Shown piece by piece: positions 17,131 to 26,858 of a DNA stretch of 64,000 nucleotides. Under the pieces are notes generated by a model. That model had not been told where the DNA came from and ran no database searches. It was given only the letters and a program-made list of their open reading frames with translations. Origin of the DNA: 43-108 sp001915545. Its GTDB lineage: Bacteria > Bacteroidota > Bacteroidia > Bacteroidales > Bacteroidaceae. Each line of letters opens with the position of its first letter. Positions within the stretch are counted from its first letter, which is position 1. Both the position numbers and the translations under genes were made by a program. The DNA is taken from the NCBI GenBank assembly GCA_902491215.1, contig CABUGV010000009.1:1-64000 (forward strand), written 5' to 3'.

Positions 17131-17314
17131 AAGTCTGTCTATTTAATTATTACAATATAATATAGACATATTTGTGCGAAAATTCAATTTTGACAGCAAA
17201 AAAAATTGTGGAAAACTTATATCGGTAGCTCTAAGCCTTGAATTTTAAGGTTGTACATGCACACTTACAAGTTTGTATTTCAATCTGTTAAACTTTCAAT
17301 TACTTACTCGAAAT

Positions 17315-18214
17315 TTAGTTTTTGAGATTGAGGAAGTATCCAAGCTTGTACAATGAAAAAATGAGCAATGATGGTTTGTGGCCAAGCAGATTGCGGCGCA
17401 TCTTAGAATAGAAACAACGATAAAGGACAAGCGCCAACGATTTCAGATGCATAGATTCAACCTTATCTGCCATTGCTTCCACACGGCTGTTGCCCTGCAT
17501 CTTTCCATTAAGTGAATACAGTGTGCGCAAGGCTGTTTCTGATTTCCTTATGAATGCTTCATTTGTATCAATGCCTGTATGTATAAGTGGATTGTCTATA
17601 TGAAGTAAAGGAATATTCCTTTTCATAAGTTCAACACCAAAGAGTGCATCTTCGTATCCATATTCCTTGCAGTCTTCATCGAAACGTATAGACATGAAAA
17701 CTGACTTACGGATAAGAAAATTGAAAGTTGAAAGTTGGTTGTAAGGATGTTTCGAACGTTCTGATGCAGCACGCCTTTGGTCTGCTTTCCGTTCATATCT
17801 ATAGCGCAACTCCCGTCCATAATCGTCAAAGTTTTCGGGATGGCGCAATCCACCGCATATTGCGTCGCATTTAGGCATTGCTTCAACATATTTGTCGATG
17901 AAGCCATCTGAAGCAACCTGTGCATCGCAATCAATGAAGAGAAGCCAATCATATTTTGCAACTTCTGCCATTTTATTACGACTGGAAGCAAGACCAATGT
18001 TGTGGTCGCGATGAATGAATGTGCAACATGAAAGTTCTGAACATGTCATTCTGTTGCATTCAACAGATTTTGTATCCGTAGAAGCATCATCGTTTACAAT
18101 AATTTCAAATGTTATCTGTGAGCGCGTACATAATCTGTGAAGACTTCTGATTAGTTCGCTGCAATCGTAATTGCGTGTTGGAATAAGGATTGAAAGCATA
18201 AATTTATTTATCAT
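17315..18214 (-). CDS. Family 2 glycosyltransferase
   Basis: About 299 residues from the ATG at 18214; 18223 and 18199 are other possible starts. The GT-A fold is shown by LSILIPTRNY at the N-terminus, VNDDASTD, NIGLASSRNK and the DxD-like DCDA (LLFIDCDAQV) for metal-sugar-nucleotide binding. The EDALFGVEL segment would supply the catalytic acidic residue. The C-terminal 60 residues are basic and amphipathic, suggesting loose membrane contact. The acceptor is unknown; the gene is isolated from other polysaccharide genes and is divergent from rarA. Confidence 0.85.
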   Translation of the reverse strand: MINKFMLSILIPTRNYDCSELIRSLHRLCTRSQITFEIIVNDDASTDTKSVECNRMTCSELSCCTFIHRDHNIGLASSRNKMAEVAKYDWLLFIDCDAQVASDGFIDKYVEAMPKCDAICGGLRHPENFDDYGRELRYRYERKADQRRAASERSKHPYNQLSTFNFLIRKSVFMSIRFDEDCKEYGYEDALFGVELMKRNIPLLHIDNPLIHTGIDTNEAFIRKSETALRTLYSLNGKMQGNSRVEAMADKVESMHLKSLALVLYRCFYSKMRRNLLGHKPSLLIFSLYKLGYFLNLKN

Positions 18215-18303
18215 AAGTATCAAGTTGGCCCGAGAGGACCTGCAGACTGTTTACAAAGTTAACAAATTGCACTTACATACAGTCTCTATTGGAATAAATT
18301 TCA

Positions 18304-18311
18304 TAATTTTG
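18304..18311 (+). promoter_or_regulatory. -7 element upstream of rarA
   Basis: TAATTTTG matches the -7 consensus; no convincing -33 TTTG is seen. Transcription from about 18318 would leave a 70-nt leader to the ATG at 18389. Confidence 0.4.
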
Positions 18312-18388
18312 TCTATATGTTCGCTTCAGTGAAAGCGATCACGTATTGTTTATTTTCAAATACTGTAAAATCGAACACTTTTACATTT

Positions 18389-19651
18389 ATGCAACCTTTA
18401 GCAGAAAGATTAAGACCGCAAACGCTTGACGATTATATCGGCCAGAGACATCTGGTCGGTGAGGGAGCTGTAATCAGAAGGATGATAGAACAGAAAAATG
18501 TTTCATCATTCATCCTTTGGGGACCTCCAGGTGTCGGAAAAACAACACTGGCCAACATCATAGCCAAGAGTTTGGAAGTGCCTTTTTTCACATTGAGCGC
18601 CGTAACTTCAGGAGTTAAGGATGTGCGAGAGGTTATTGACAAAGCCAAGTCTTCACGATTTTTCGGCAAAGGGAACCCGATTCTGTTTATTGACGAAATC
18701 CACAGATTCAGCAAATCTCAGCAGGATTCGCTTCTGGGTGCCGTTGAGCAAGGAATTGTAACACTAATAGGTGCTACAACTGAAAATCCGTCGTTTGAAG
18801 TCATTCGCCCTCTGTTGAGCAGATGCCAGGTTTATGTTCTTAAATCTCTGGATAAAGACGATCTTCTGCAATTGCTTGACCATGCTCTGAAGAAAGATTT
18901 CTACCTGAAGGAAAAAAACATAAAATTAAAGGAAACAGATGCAATACTTCGCTACAGTGGAGGGGATGCACGCAAACTTCTTAACATACTTGAACTTGTT
19001 TCCGAAGCAGGCAACGGGGTTGAAATAACCGATGAAATCGTCAGCAACTGTCTGCAGCAGAACCCGTTGGCATACGACAAGGACGGTGAGATGCACTATG
19101 ACATAATATCTGCATTCATTAAAAGTATACGTGGCAGCGATCCTGACGCAGCAATATATTATCTGGCAAGAATGATAGAAGGAGGTGAAGATCCTGTATT
19201 TATTGCGAGAAGATTAGTCATATCAGCAAGTGAAGATATCGGGCTTGCAAATCCAAATGCCCTGTTGCTGGCCAATGCGGCTTTCGATACAGTTTCCAAA
19301 GTTGGTATGCCGGAAGGGCGCATCCCGTTGGCCGAGGCAACTATATACCTTGCATCAAGTCCTAAAAGCAATTCCGCTTATATGGCAATCAATACAGCCT
19401 TGCAGTTTGTGCGCCAAACAGGCAACCTGCCAGTACCGTTGCATCTCCGCAACGCTCCTACACAGTTAATGGCACAACTGGGATATGCAGAAAACTACAA
19501 ATATGCACACGATTATCCTGGCCATTTTGTTGTACAGCAATTTCTTCCCGATGAAATCGTAGGCCAACGCTTCTGGGCACCACAAGAAAATCCTCAAGAG
19601 AGCAAGTTGAAAGAACGTATGGATGCCTTGTGGGGACGCAACAAAAGCTAG
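18389..19651 (+). CDS. rarA: Replication-associated recombination protein A (RarA/MgsA)
   Basis: About 420 residues from MQPLAERLRP at 18389. The ORF is open upstream to 18317, but that extension is unlike the family. AAA+ ATPase features are WGPPGVGKTTLA (Walker A), LFIDEIHRFSKSQQD (Walker B), the sensor GATTENPSF, and GGDARKLLN (sensor 2). The C-terminal oligomerisation domain includes DPDAAIYYLARMIEGGEDP. RarA acts at stalled replication forks with the clamp loader and single-strand binding protein. It is convergent with mutS2, separated by a strong terminator. Confidence 0.95.
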   Translation: MQPLAERLRPQTLDDYIGQRHLVGEGAVIRRMIEQKNVSSFILWGPPGVGKTTLANIIAKSLEVPFFTLSAVTSGVKDVREVIDKAKSSRFFGKGNPILFIDEIHRFSKSQQDSLLGAVEQGIVTLIGATTENPSFEVIRPLLSRCQVYVLKSLDKDDLLQLLDHALKKDFYLKEKNIKLKETDAILRYSGGDARKLLNILELVSEAGNGVEITDEIVSNCLQQNPLAYDKDGEMHYDIISAFIKSIRGSDPDAAIYYLARMIEGGEDPVFIARRLVISASEDIGLANPNALLLANAAFDTVSKVGMPEGRIPLAEATIYLASSPKSNSAYMAINTALQFVRQTGNLPVPLHLRNAPTQLMAQLGYAENYKYAHDYPGHFVVQQFLPDEIVGQRFWAPQENPQESKLKERMDALWGRNKS

Positions 19652-19737
19652 CTTGTAAAATATGTGTAACAAAGGTTAATCGTGAAACATTTTATTTTTA
19701 TTACGATGAATTCGTAATTTATCACTATAAAGCATAG

Positions 19738-19776
19738 ATAGGGGCGTTCTCAATTTATTTCTGAGAACGCCCCTAT
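19738..19776. terminator. Hairpin terminator between rarA and mutS2
   Basis: A perfect 15-bp stem (ATAGGGGCGTTCTCA with its inverse) and a 9-nt loop sit between convergent genes. There is no long T tract, so it may also be an RNA-end stabiliser. Confidence 0.7.
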
Positions 19777-19917
19777 TACGTTTGTATGAGTATTATAGAT
19801 ATAATTTAACTATATTTGCTAATTGGCTTGCCTGCAAATGATTATATGTATGGAATAAGCAGAGAGTACCTGTGGTCAATTTATTTTCAGCTACTTAAAT
19901 CAAAATTGCACTTTGCA

Positions 19918-22452
19918 TCATACAATATCAACCACTGTGATTCCTGCACCTCCAAATTGTACGTGTTCATCGTGGAAATCTGCTACGGCTGGGATTGTAG
20001 CGAGATACTGTCTTATTAGAGTGCGGAGTATTCCTGAGCCTGTTCCGTGAAGAATGCGTACTCGTGAAACACCTGCAACGAGTGCATCGTCTATAAAATA
20101 TGTTACTGCTTGAACGGCTTCGTCACCTCTCATGCCTCGCACATCGATGTCTTGACGGAATTCCAGTTTTTTCTCGCGTATCTCATTCTGTGTCTGAAGA
20201 CTGATGAATGTTGCGGCGCGTTCTTCTTTTTCCGGTGCTTTCGATGGTTCCAATACGTCAATCTTCACGTTTGTCAGCATGACGCCGAATGCAACTGTTG
20301 CCATCTTGCCGTTTATCTTAACGACTTTTCCTATAGAAGTCTGTCCTTTCATCTTGACGAAGTCACCGACAACAGGAACAAAAGTCTTTTTTTCTTGTGT
20401 TGATACCTGAGCACTGTTCTGTTTTTCAGAACCTTTGCCCGCATCCTTCTTGTTCTTGTTTTCCTCACGACGTTTGCGCCTTGCCTGAATCTTCTCCATT
20501 TGACGGCGAATTCGTTCTTCCATCATGTCTGGGTCAACTTCACGCACTGTCTGTCTGAAATCAGCGAGCTCCTGACGTATGTCTTTTGTTCTTTCTTTCT
20601 CTGCTTGAGCTTCCTTGATTTCCTTAATTGTCTGTTCAATCTTTGCGTTGGAAGATTTCAGCAATTCCTGCGCCTGTTCCTTAGCCTTGGCAAGTATCTC
20701 CTTTCGTTCCTTATGCAGTTGTTCTATTTCACTCTCATAGCGACTTATTGTCTGCTCCATCTGCTTCTCGTGCTGTCTGATGGCCTGACGCTTGTTTTCC
20801 CAATAACGTTTGTCGCGCACAATGTCCTGCAGGTACTTGTCGGCATTTATGTATTCACGTCCTACAATATCTGAGGCATCAGCAATGACATCTTCCGGAA
20901 TTCCTATTTTGCGTGCAATCTCAACAGCAAACGAACTTCCGGGGTTGCCGATGCGAAGCTCGAAGAGAGGGCGCATAAGCTTACGGTCATACAGCATAGC
21001 TCCGTTGACTACGCCTTCGTTTTCCTCTGCAAAATGTTTAAGATTCTGATAGTGAGTTGTTATTACGCCAAAGGCACGCTTGGCATTGAAACGTTTGAGA
21101 ACAGCTTCTGCCATGGCACCTCCGATTTGCGGTTCTGTTCCCGAACCGAATTCATCGATAAGAATAAGACTTGTTCCACCGCATCTCTTCATCGTAATCT
21201 TCATGTTCAGAAGGTGAGATGAATAAGTAGACAAGTCGTCTTCAATGCTCTGCTCGTCACCTATGTCGAGAAAAATATCACCAAACACACCCATACGACT
21301 GCCTTCGCTCATTGGCACGAGCATACCGCACTGCATCATATACTGCAAAAGTCCTACAGTTTTAAGACAGACAGACTTACCACCGGCATTAGGTCCTGAG
21401 ATAAGTAGTATACGCTGACGTGTATTCAGTGTCATTTCAAGGGGTACAACTTTTTTGCCCTGGCGCGCAAGTGACATCTGCAAAAGAGGATGCACTGCCA
21501 TGCTCCAGTCAATACCCGGCTTATTCTCAATAGAAGGTTCAACAGATGATGTAGTTATGGCAAATTTTGCCTTTGCGCGGACAAAATCCACGTCAGCCAA
21601 AAAACTATACGATCTCAGCATCTCATCTGCCTCAGGCCTTATCGTAGCCGTGAATTCCATTAGAATACGTATTATTTCACGGCGCTCTTCAGATTCAAGT
21701 TCTCGTACGCGGTTGTTGGCTTCCACAACTTCTGCCGGTTCAATGTAAACAGTACGTCCGGAGTCTGATTCATCGTGCACAATACCCTTTACTTTGCGTT
21801 TCATTGCCGGTGCAACTGGGATTACCAGACGGCCGTCGCGCACAGTCGGCGCTGCATCCTTATCAACGAGCCCTTCAGATTTTGCATTCTTCAGCATAGC
21901 CTGCAACGATCGTGATATGCTACCGGCTGTAGCCGCCAATTCACGTCTGATACGCCCAAGTTCCGGTGATGCCGTATCTTTTATATTGCCATACTGGTCT
22001 ATAATTTGTCCGATGCGTTTCACTACATGAGGATAAACTGCAACTTCAGATGACAAACGTTGCAGTGCCGGATAGAAATACTTGCGGCTGCTGTTGTCGT
22101 CAGAACTTTCCTCATCGCCCGCACGATTCAGGAATGACGATATGTCTATAATGGCCTGCAGTGAACGCTGAAGGTCAAACATGTCCTTTTCATCAAGAAA
22201 AGTTCTCTCAATCCTTATGCGCTTGAGTGCATCTCGCACGTCGAAGAAGTTGCGGTCCGGAAAATCTTCCTCTTGAAGTATGCGTACCATTTCAGACGTT
22301 TCGCGCACACGACGTCTTATTTCGTCGTATTCAGACGAGAACTTCATTTCCTCTACGCGTTCACGTCCCAATTCGCACAAACATGACTGCGACAGCATCT
22401 CCCTAACTGTGCTGAAGCCTATTTTTTCCTCAAACGTATCTGGATATATCAT
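19918..22452 (-). CDS. mutS2: Endonuclease MutS2
   Basis: An 844-residue MutS2 protein. The N-terminal clamp/lever helices are followed by the ATPase with ISGPNAGGKSVCLKTVG (Walker A), ILIDEFGSGTEPQIG (Walker B) and VITTHYQNLK. A long coiled coil (about 510 to 640) and a Lys-rich linker come next. The C-terminal Smr nuclease domain has DVRGMRGDEA and LHGTGSGILRTLIRQYL. MutS2 acts on recombination intermediates and, in some bacteria, on stalled ribosomes; it does not do mismatch repair. It has its own promoter at 22495-22525. Confidence 0.95.
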   Translation of the reverse strand: MIYPDTFEEKIGFSTVREMLSQSCLCELGRERVEEMKFSSEYDEIRRRVRETSEMVRILQEEDFPDRNFFDVRDALKRIRIERTFLDEKDMFDLQRSLQAIIDISSFLNRAGDEESSDDNSSRKYFYPALQRLSSEVAVYPHVVKRIGQIIDQYGNIKDTASPELGRIRRELAATAGSISRSLQAMLKNAKSEGLVDKDAAPTVRDGRLVIPVAPAMKRKVKGIVHDESDSGRTVYIEPAEVVEANNRVRELESEERREIIRILMEFTATIRPEADEMLRSYSFLADVDFVRAKAKFAITTSSVEPSIENKPGIDWSMAVHPLLQMSLARQGKKVVPLEMTLNTRQRILLISGPNAGGKSVCLKTVGLLQYMMQCGMLVPMSEGSRMGVFGDIFLDIGDEQSIEDDLSTYSSHLLNMKITMKRCGGTSLILIDEFGSGTEPQIGGAMAEAVLKRFNAKRAFGVITTHYQNLKHFAEENEGVVNGAMLYDRKLMRPLFELRIGNPGSSFAVEIARKIGIPEDVIADASDIVGREYINADKYLQDIVRDKRYWENKRQAIRQHEKQMEQTISRYESEIEQLHKERKEILAKAKEQAQELLKSSNAKIEQTIKEIKEAQAEKERTKDIRQELADFRQTVREVDPDMMEERIRRQMEKIQARRKRREENKNKKDAGKGSEKQNSAQVSTQEKKTFVPVVGDFVKMKGQTSIGKVVKINGKMATVAFGVMLTNVKIDVLEPSKAPEKEERAATFISLQTQNEIREKKLEFRQDIDVRGMRGDEAVQAVTYFIDDALVAGVSRVRILHGTGSGILRTLIRQYLATIPAVADFHDEHVQFGGAGITVVDIV

Positions 22453-22494
22453 TTCTTAATAGCAATATATTCTTTTACATGTTAAAACAGCGTG

Positions 22495-22525
22495 CAAAGT
22501 TAAGCTTTTTATCTATACGATTCAA
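22495..22525 (-). promoter_or_regulatory. Promoter of mutS2
   Basis: Minus-strand TAACTTTG (22502-22495) is a perfect -7 element, with TTG (22525-22523) 20 bp upstream. The leader is about 35 nt. Confidence 0.6.
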
Positions 22526-22609
22526 TATGCCGTCATTCGATATGCATATAGTTTTCTTACCATAAAAATCATTTCTGTAATTGTGGTTATTCAAACTGTA
22601 AAATGTTTA

Positions 22610-22640
22610 TTTGTGTTGTGATACATACTGATTAATTTTG
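22610..22640 (+). promoter_or_regulatory. Promoter of the cyclophilin-like lipoprotein gene
   Basis: TTTG (22610-22613), 19 bp, TAATTTTG (22633-22640) is a full consensus. A transcription start near 22647 would make the ATG at 22652 almost leaderless, which favours the ATG at 22664. Confidence 0.7.
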
Positions 22641-22663
22641 CAGTAAACAAAATGCACACTAGT

Positions 22664-23239
22664 ATGAAAAGATTTATTTTCGCAATCTTGCTTCCCGTTT
22701 TTCTGCCGGCATTATGCACAGTTTATTCTTGTTCGTCTGAGGATGATCCATATGAACAGTCAATATCCGGTAGTACATCTGGTTCACAACAAACAGACAA
22801 CAATGCAGTCGATGACGAAACAACAAATGATAATAACCCTGTTATGGAAAATAGAATTGAAATAAGAATAGGCCATGCATCATTTACATGTTTGCTCGAA
22901 AACAATGATGTTGCAAGAGCTTTTGCTGACATGCTTCCTCTGAGAATGAATATGTCTGAACTTAACGGAAATGAAAAATACAGCTCCTTAGGTAGAGATT
23001 TACCTACAAGTGCGGTAAGACCCGGCACTATCAATGCCGGCGATCTCATGCTTTGGGGATCATCGACCTTAGTGCTTTTCTATGAGACATTTTCTTCGTC
23101 CTACAGCTACACCAGACTTGGACGTATAACGGACACAGAAGGTTTGGCAGAGGCTGTTGGCAACGGCAATGTGACAGTATATTTTGATAAACCGATAGAT
23201 ACAGGAATGGAGGAAATAGTATATGAAAAAAATAATTGA
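22664..23239 (+). CDS. Cyclophilin-like fold lipoprotein
   Basis: About 191 residues from MKRFIFAILL at 22664; an ATG at 22652 is less likely given the promoter. A lipoprotein signal ends in LCTVYSC, so the mature protein should be lipid-anchored. An acidic Ser/Asn-rich linker (about 25 to 65) leads to a domain resembling the cyclophilin-like group (Cyclophil_like2). Its features are EIRIGHASFTCLLENNDVAR, LPLRMNMSELNGNEKYSSL, then INAGDLMLWG and TRLGRITD. Role unknown; prolyl isomerase activity should not be assumed. Its last 17 nt overlap the DUF3737 gene. Confidence 0.8.
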   Translation: MKRFIFAILLPVFLPALCTVYSCSSEDDPYEQSISGSTSGSQQTDNNAVDDETTNDNNPVMENRIEIRIGHASFTCLLENNDVARAFADMLPLRMNMSELNGNEKYSSLGRDLPTSAVRPGTINAGDLMLWGSSTLVLFYETFSSSYSYTRLGRITDTEGLAEAVGNGNVTVYFDKPIDTGMEEIVYEKNN

Positions 23240-24068
23240 CACTGAGTTCGGCGGAGAACGTCCGCTATTCGGTTCGCATGACCTTTTACTAGAGAACGTA
23301 ACAATCCACGCCGGAGAATCGGCATTAAAAGAATGCTCAAACATTGAGGCCGTTAATTGCCGTTTTGAGGGGAAATATCCTTTCTGGCATGTTGACGGAT
23401 TCAAAATCAATGACTGTCTGTTCACCGAAGGAGGACGTGCGGCTTTGTGGTATTCGCAAAACCTCGTGATGAAAAACACCCGTGTTGACGCACCTAAGAT
23501 GTTCCGCGAAATGAACGGCATCAAACTTGACAATGTCGTGCTGACAGATGCACAGGAAACCTTGTGGCATTGCAGCAATATCGAATTGAAGGATGTAACA
23601 GTTGACAATGCAGATTATCTGTTCATGCACAGTTCCGACATACGCATATCACATTACAGGCAGAACGGCAACTATTCCTTCCAATATTGCCGTAACGTGG
23701 AAATACGCAATGCGGTTATAAATTCCAAAGATGCTTTCTGGAACTCGGAAAACGTGACGGTGTATGATTCAGAAATCAACGGCGAGTACCTCGGCTGGCA
23801 TTCTCGCAATCTAAAGCTTGTCAACTGCCACATTTCCGGAACTCAGCCACTATGCTACGCCAAGAATCTCATAATGGAAAACTGCACAATGGCCGATGAT
23901 TGCGATCTCGCATTCGAATACAGCAGTGTTGTGGCAGACATTTGCGGAAATGTGCGCAGTATAAAGAATCCTACAACAGGCAGAATCACAGCTGACAGCA
24001 TTGACGAAACAATAATCGATGAAAATATCAAGCAACCTGCAGACTGCTGTATTTCTATTAGAGAATAA
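23223..24068 (+). CDS. DUF3737 family right-handed beta-helix protein
   Basis: A 281-residue protein made of repeated short strands with Asn/Cys ladders (for example NIEAVNCRF, GFKINDCLF, NLVMKNTRVD, NIELKDVTVD, NVEIRNAVIN, NLKLVNCHIS). These predict a right-handed parallel beta-helix like that of DUF3737 proteins. There is no signal peptide, so it is probably cytoplasmic. The family's biochemical role is not established. It overlaps the end of the cyclophilin-like gene by 17 nt and precedes the C-S lyase by 19 nt, so the three are probably one operon. Confidence 0.85.
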   Translation: MKKIIDTEFGGERPLFGSHDLLLENVTIHAGESALKECSNIEAVNCRFEGKYPFWHVDGFKINDCLFTEGGRAALWYSQNLVMKNTRVDAPKMFREMNGIKLDNVVLTDAQETLWHCSNIELKDVTVDNADYLFMHSSDIRISHYRQNGNYSFQYCRNVEIRNAVINSKDAFWNSENVTVYDSEINGEYLGWHSRNLKLVNCHISGTQPLCYAKNLIMENCTMADDCDLAFEYSSVVADICGNVRSIKNPTTGRITADSIDETIIDENIKQPADCCISIRE

Positions 24069-24087
24069 CCTGAAAACTTCCTGTAAC

Positions 24088-25254
24088 ATGAAATATAATT
24101 TCGATGAGATAATCGAGCGTCGAGGCACGTGCTCCTATAAATGGGACAGCGCGCCAGAAAACGGAATACTTCCTATGTGGGTGGCCGATATGGACTTCCG
24201 CACAGCACAACCGATTGTAGATGCTGTCAAGCGCAGGGCATCACTTGGCGTATATGGGTACACACGTGTTCCCGACAGCTACTATTCAGCCGTTGTCAAT
24301 TGGTTTGCCCGTCGCCATCAGTGGACCATGGATAAGGAATGGATTATATACACATCCGGTGTTGTTCCTGCTTTGTCTGCTGTCATAAAGGCACTTACAG
24401 CTCCTAGTGACAAGGTGCTGGTACAGACACCTGTATACAATTGTTTCTTTTCGTCAATACGCAACAACGGATGTGAAGTGCTGTCAAGTCCACTGAAATA
24501 CGAGAACTCTACATACCACATAGATTTCGAAGATTTCGAAAGGAAAGCATCCGATTCATCGGTGAAGATTTTCCTTCTCTGCAATCCGCATAATCCTGCT
24601 GGACGCGTATGGACACGAGCAGAGCTTACACGTATGGGCGAAATATGTCTGCGCCACGGCGTAACAGTCGTTTCCGACGAGATACATTGCGAACTTGTGA
24701 TGCCTGGTCACTCATATACGCCTTTTGCTTCACTTTCAGACGAATTTCTGAAACATTCGGTTACATGCACGTCACCAAGCAAGTCGTTCAACATGGCCGG
24801 TCTACAGATAGCCAACATAACAGTATTCGACAAGGACATGAGGCAGCGCATAGACAAGGCCATCAACATCAATGAGGTGTGCGATGTGAATCCTTTTGGA
24901 GTTGATGCGCTCATAGCAGCATACAATGAGGGAGAGGAATGGTTGTCGCAACTCATCAGTTATCTGTACGATAATTATCTGTACATGGCTGAATACTGCG
25001 CAGAGAATTTGTCCGATTATCCATTGACAATATTGGAAGGAACATACCTTGTATGGATGGATTGCCGCGCCTCGGGCTTGAAATCCGAACAATTGGCAGA
25101 GAAGCTAAAAGAAGAGACAGGACTATGGCTGAATGCCGGCACAATGTATGGTCCCGAGGGCGAAGGTTTCATAAGATGGAACATTGCTTGCCCGCGTTCC
25201 ATGCTTGCCGACGGTCTTTCGCGCTTCAGCAGATTTGCCGACAGAATGAAATAA
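24088..25254 (+). CDS. PatB/MalY-type C-S lyase (aminotransferase class I/II fold)
   Basis: About 388 residues from MKYNFDEIIERRGT at 24088; the frame is open to 24019, inside the upstream gene. The pattern is that of PLP fold-type I enzymes of the MalY/PatB group: MWVADMDFRTAQPI at the start, LLCNPHNPAGRVWT for cofactor contacts, VSDEIHCEL with the pyridine-binding Asp, and the Schiff-base lysine in SPSKSFNMAGLQ. A conserved Arg lies near the C-terminus in GFIRWNIACPR. It probably cleaves cystathionine or related C-S bonds in the cytoplasm. Substrate is not shown by sequence alone. Confidence 0.9.
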   Translation: MKYNFDEIIERRGTCSYKWDSAPENGILPMWVADMDFRTAQPIVDAVKRRASLGVYGYTRVPDSYYSAVVNWFARRHQWTMDKEWIIYTSGVVPALSAVIKALTAPSDKVLVQTPVYNCFFSSIRNNGCEVLSSPLKYENSTYHIDFEDFERKASDSSVKIFLLCNPHNPAGRVWTRAELTRMGEICLRHGVTVVSDEIHCELVMPGHSYTPFASLSDEFLKHSVTCTSPSKSFNMAGLQIANITVFDKDMRQRIDKAININEVCDVNPFGVDALIAAYNEGEEWLSQLISYLYDNYLYMAEYCAENLSDYPLTILEGTYLVWMDCRASGLKSEQLAEKLKEETGLWLNAGTMYGPEGEGFIRWNIACPRSMLADGLSRFSRFADRMK

Positions 25255-25317
25255 TTAATAGCTGAATAGTTTTTTTGTTTTGTGCGTCCGGTTGTACTTC
25301 TGCGCGGTGCACAAAGA

Positions 25318-25359
25318 AAGTCCGTTTCCAATCCATTTACGGTCCAGGGAAACGGACTT
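25318..25359. terminator. Hairpin terminator between convergent genes
   Basis: AAGTCCGTTTCC pairs with GGAAACGGACTT (12 bp, 18-nt loop). It is followed on the plus strand by a T tract at about 25367-25373. It lies between the C-S lyase and the alpha/beta hydrolase stop. Confidence 0.7.
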
Positions 25360-25361
25360 GT

Positions 25362-26771
25362 TCAGTATTTTTTCCCGTCGGAATATTTGAGCCTCAATAT
25401 CCAAAAGGCCATTTCTTCTCTTACTTCATAAGACATAGTTTCTTCTATTGCGGCATACTCCGCCACGTCTCCACTTTTACAGTGTTGAAACAAGTGGTTC
25501 ATCGATGGATACTCTTTTATGACACTTTCTTCGTTCTTCGGCAGCAATCTCCGGATGGCACCGAGATTCGTCTTTGCATCCACTTGTTTGTCGAGACTTC
25601 CGTTTATGGCCAATACCGGACACTTCACGTTCGGAATGTATTTCTGCGGGTCAAGGCTGAGAAATTGATCCATCCATGGCGACGGCGATGTCAGTACCTT
25701 CGACAGATTCTGCAATGCCGGTACCGGCAGACTTACATTTTCTGATTCGGCAAGACTGTCGATGACCGATGTTCCGTCAGTCAGAATGCTGCCGTGCTCT
25801 ACACGATATTCAAGAACCTTGTCCAACAGCAGGCAATAGCTGTTGATGTCGGCCTGAGGCATCCCTGCATATTCCAGTGCGGCACGATTCTGGCTGACTA
25901 TTATACTGTCGCCTCGGACAGCGGCACCGGCCATGCTTACGATGAAATCCAATTTGTCGGGATATTCCGAAGCCGACATGAAAGCAATAGTGCCTCCTTC
26001 GCTGTGTCCTACCATGCCGATTCTGCCGAAACGTCCGTCCTTATGCAGAAAATCTATGCCTGCCATGGCATCGTGCATATTGGTCATTGTTGTTGCCTCG
26101 GCCGCATTGCCCGTCGACCTGTCCACGCCGCGATCATCGTATCTCAGCGTTGCAACACCGTAGCGTGCAAACATATCGGCAATTACGTAAAAAGGCTTAT
26201 GCCCGAATATTTCCTCATCGCGGTTCTGCTGTCCGCTTCCGGTCACCATGACTACTGCAGGCACTCTCTGCCCCAGCAGTACCATCTGAGGCATAGTCAA
26301 TGTTCCCGACAGCACAGTCCCGTCCTCCGGATTGGTAAATGTGACTTCCTCTATAGGGTACGGAAACGGTGGTTTCGGAGTCTGCGGACGTTTCAGCTCG
26401 ACTGTGCCCGGACTGAGCACAAGCTTGAAGTTCATGCCCGACTGTGCGAACGTACCGTCAATTCTGCCGTCGGTGACGCTGCCGCTGTATCTGGCCATGA
26501 TGGAAGGGATCGCCACTGCCAATGAATCCGCCGAAACGTATTCAACGTTGACCGAAATGCCCTTTGCTCCCTGCTCGGGACTGTCCATCGTACACTGTGT
26601 TTTGCCGTCATTTCCCTTGCTGAAATTGAATACAATACTTAGTTCGGCAATTCCTGCATCGAGTTTCCCGTTCCAGCTTCCTTCTATAGTCTGTGCTTGT
26701 GTGTACGAAAAACCGACATACGTGGCAACAACCGCAGCGGCAGTTTTAAGCAAAATACTTGACATATGCAT
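25362..26771 (-). CDS. Exported alpha/beta hydrolase (S9/S33-like peptidase or esterase)
   Basis: A 469-residue protein with a Sec signal peptide ending near YTQAQTIEG. An N-terminal beta-sandwich domain covers about 30 to 140. The alpha/beta-hydrolase domain follows with VVMVTGSGQQNRDEE (oxyanion region), LRYDDRGVDRS, and the nucleophile elbow VGHSEGGT. An aspartate in LAINGSLDKQVD and a histidine in PSMNHLFQH complete the triad. It probably acts in the periplasm on peptides or esters. It lies 87 nt downstream of ettA on the same strand and may be co-transcribed. Confidence 0.88.
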   Translation of the reverse strand: MHMSSILLKTAAAVVATYVGFSYTQAQTIEGSWNGKLDAGIAELSIVFNFSKGNDGKTQCTMDSPEQGAKGISVNVEYVSADSLAVAIPSIMARYSGSVTDGRIDGTFAQSGMNFKLVLSPGTVELKRPQTPKPPFPYPIEEVTFTNPEDGTVLSGTLTMPQMVLLGQRVPAVVMVTGSGQQNRDEEIFGHKPFYVIADMFARYGVATLRYDDRGVDRSTGNAAEATTMTNMHDAMAGIDFLHKDGRFGRIGMVGHSEGGTIAFMSASEYPDKLDFIVSMAGAAVRGDSIIVSQNRAALEYAGMPQADINSYCLLLDKVLEYRVEHGSILTDGTSVIDSLAESENVSLPVPALQNLSKVLTSPSPWMDQFLSLDPQKYIPNVKCPVLAINGSLDKQVDAKTNLGAIRRLLPKNEESVIKEYPSMNHLFQHCKSGDVAEYAAIEETMSYEVREEMAFWILRLKYSDGKKY

Positions 26772-26858
26772 AAATTCATTTTAAAGTATAGAATTACAAA
26801 AAGTCTCAGAGCATACATGTCTCTGCGCATATACACTCTGAAACTGTTTTCCGGCATC

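Noticed and set aside
25794..26525. 243-residue plus-strand frame opposite the alpha/beta hydrolase
   Set aside because: Antisense shadow; the minus-strand gene has a signal peptide and catalytic motifs.
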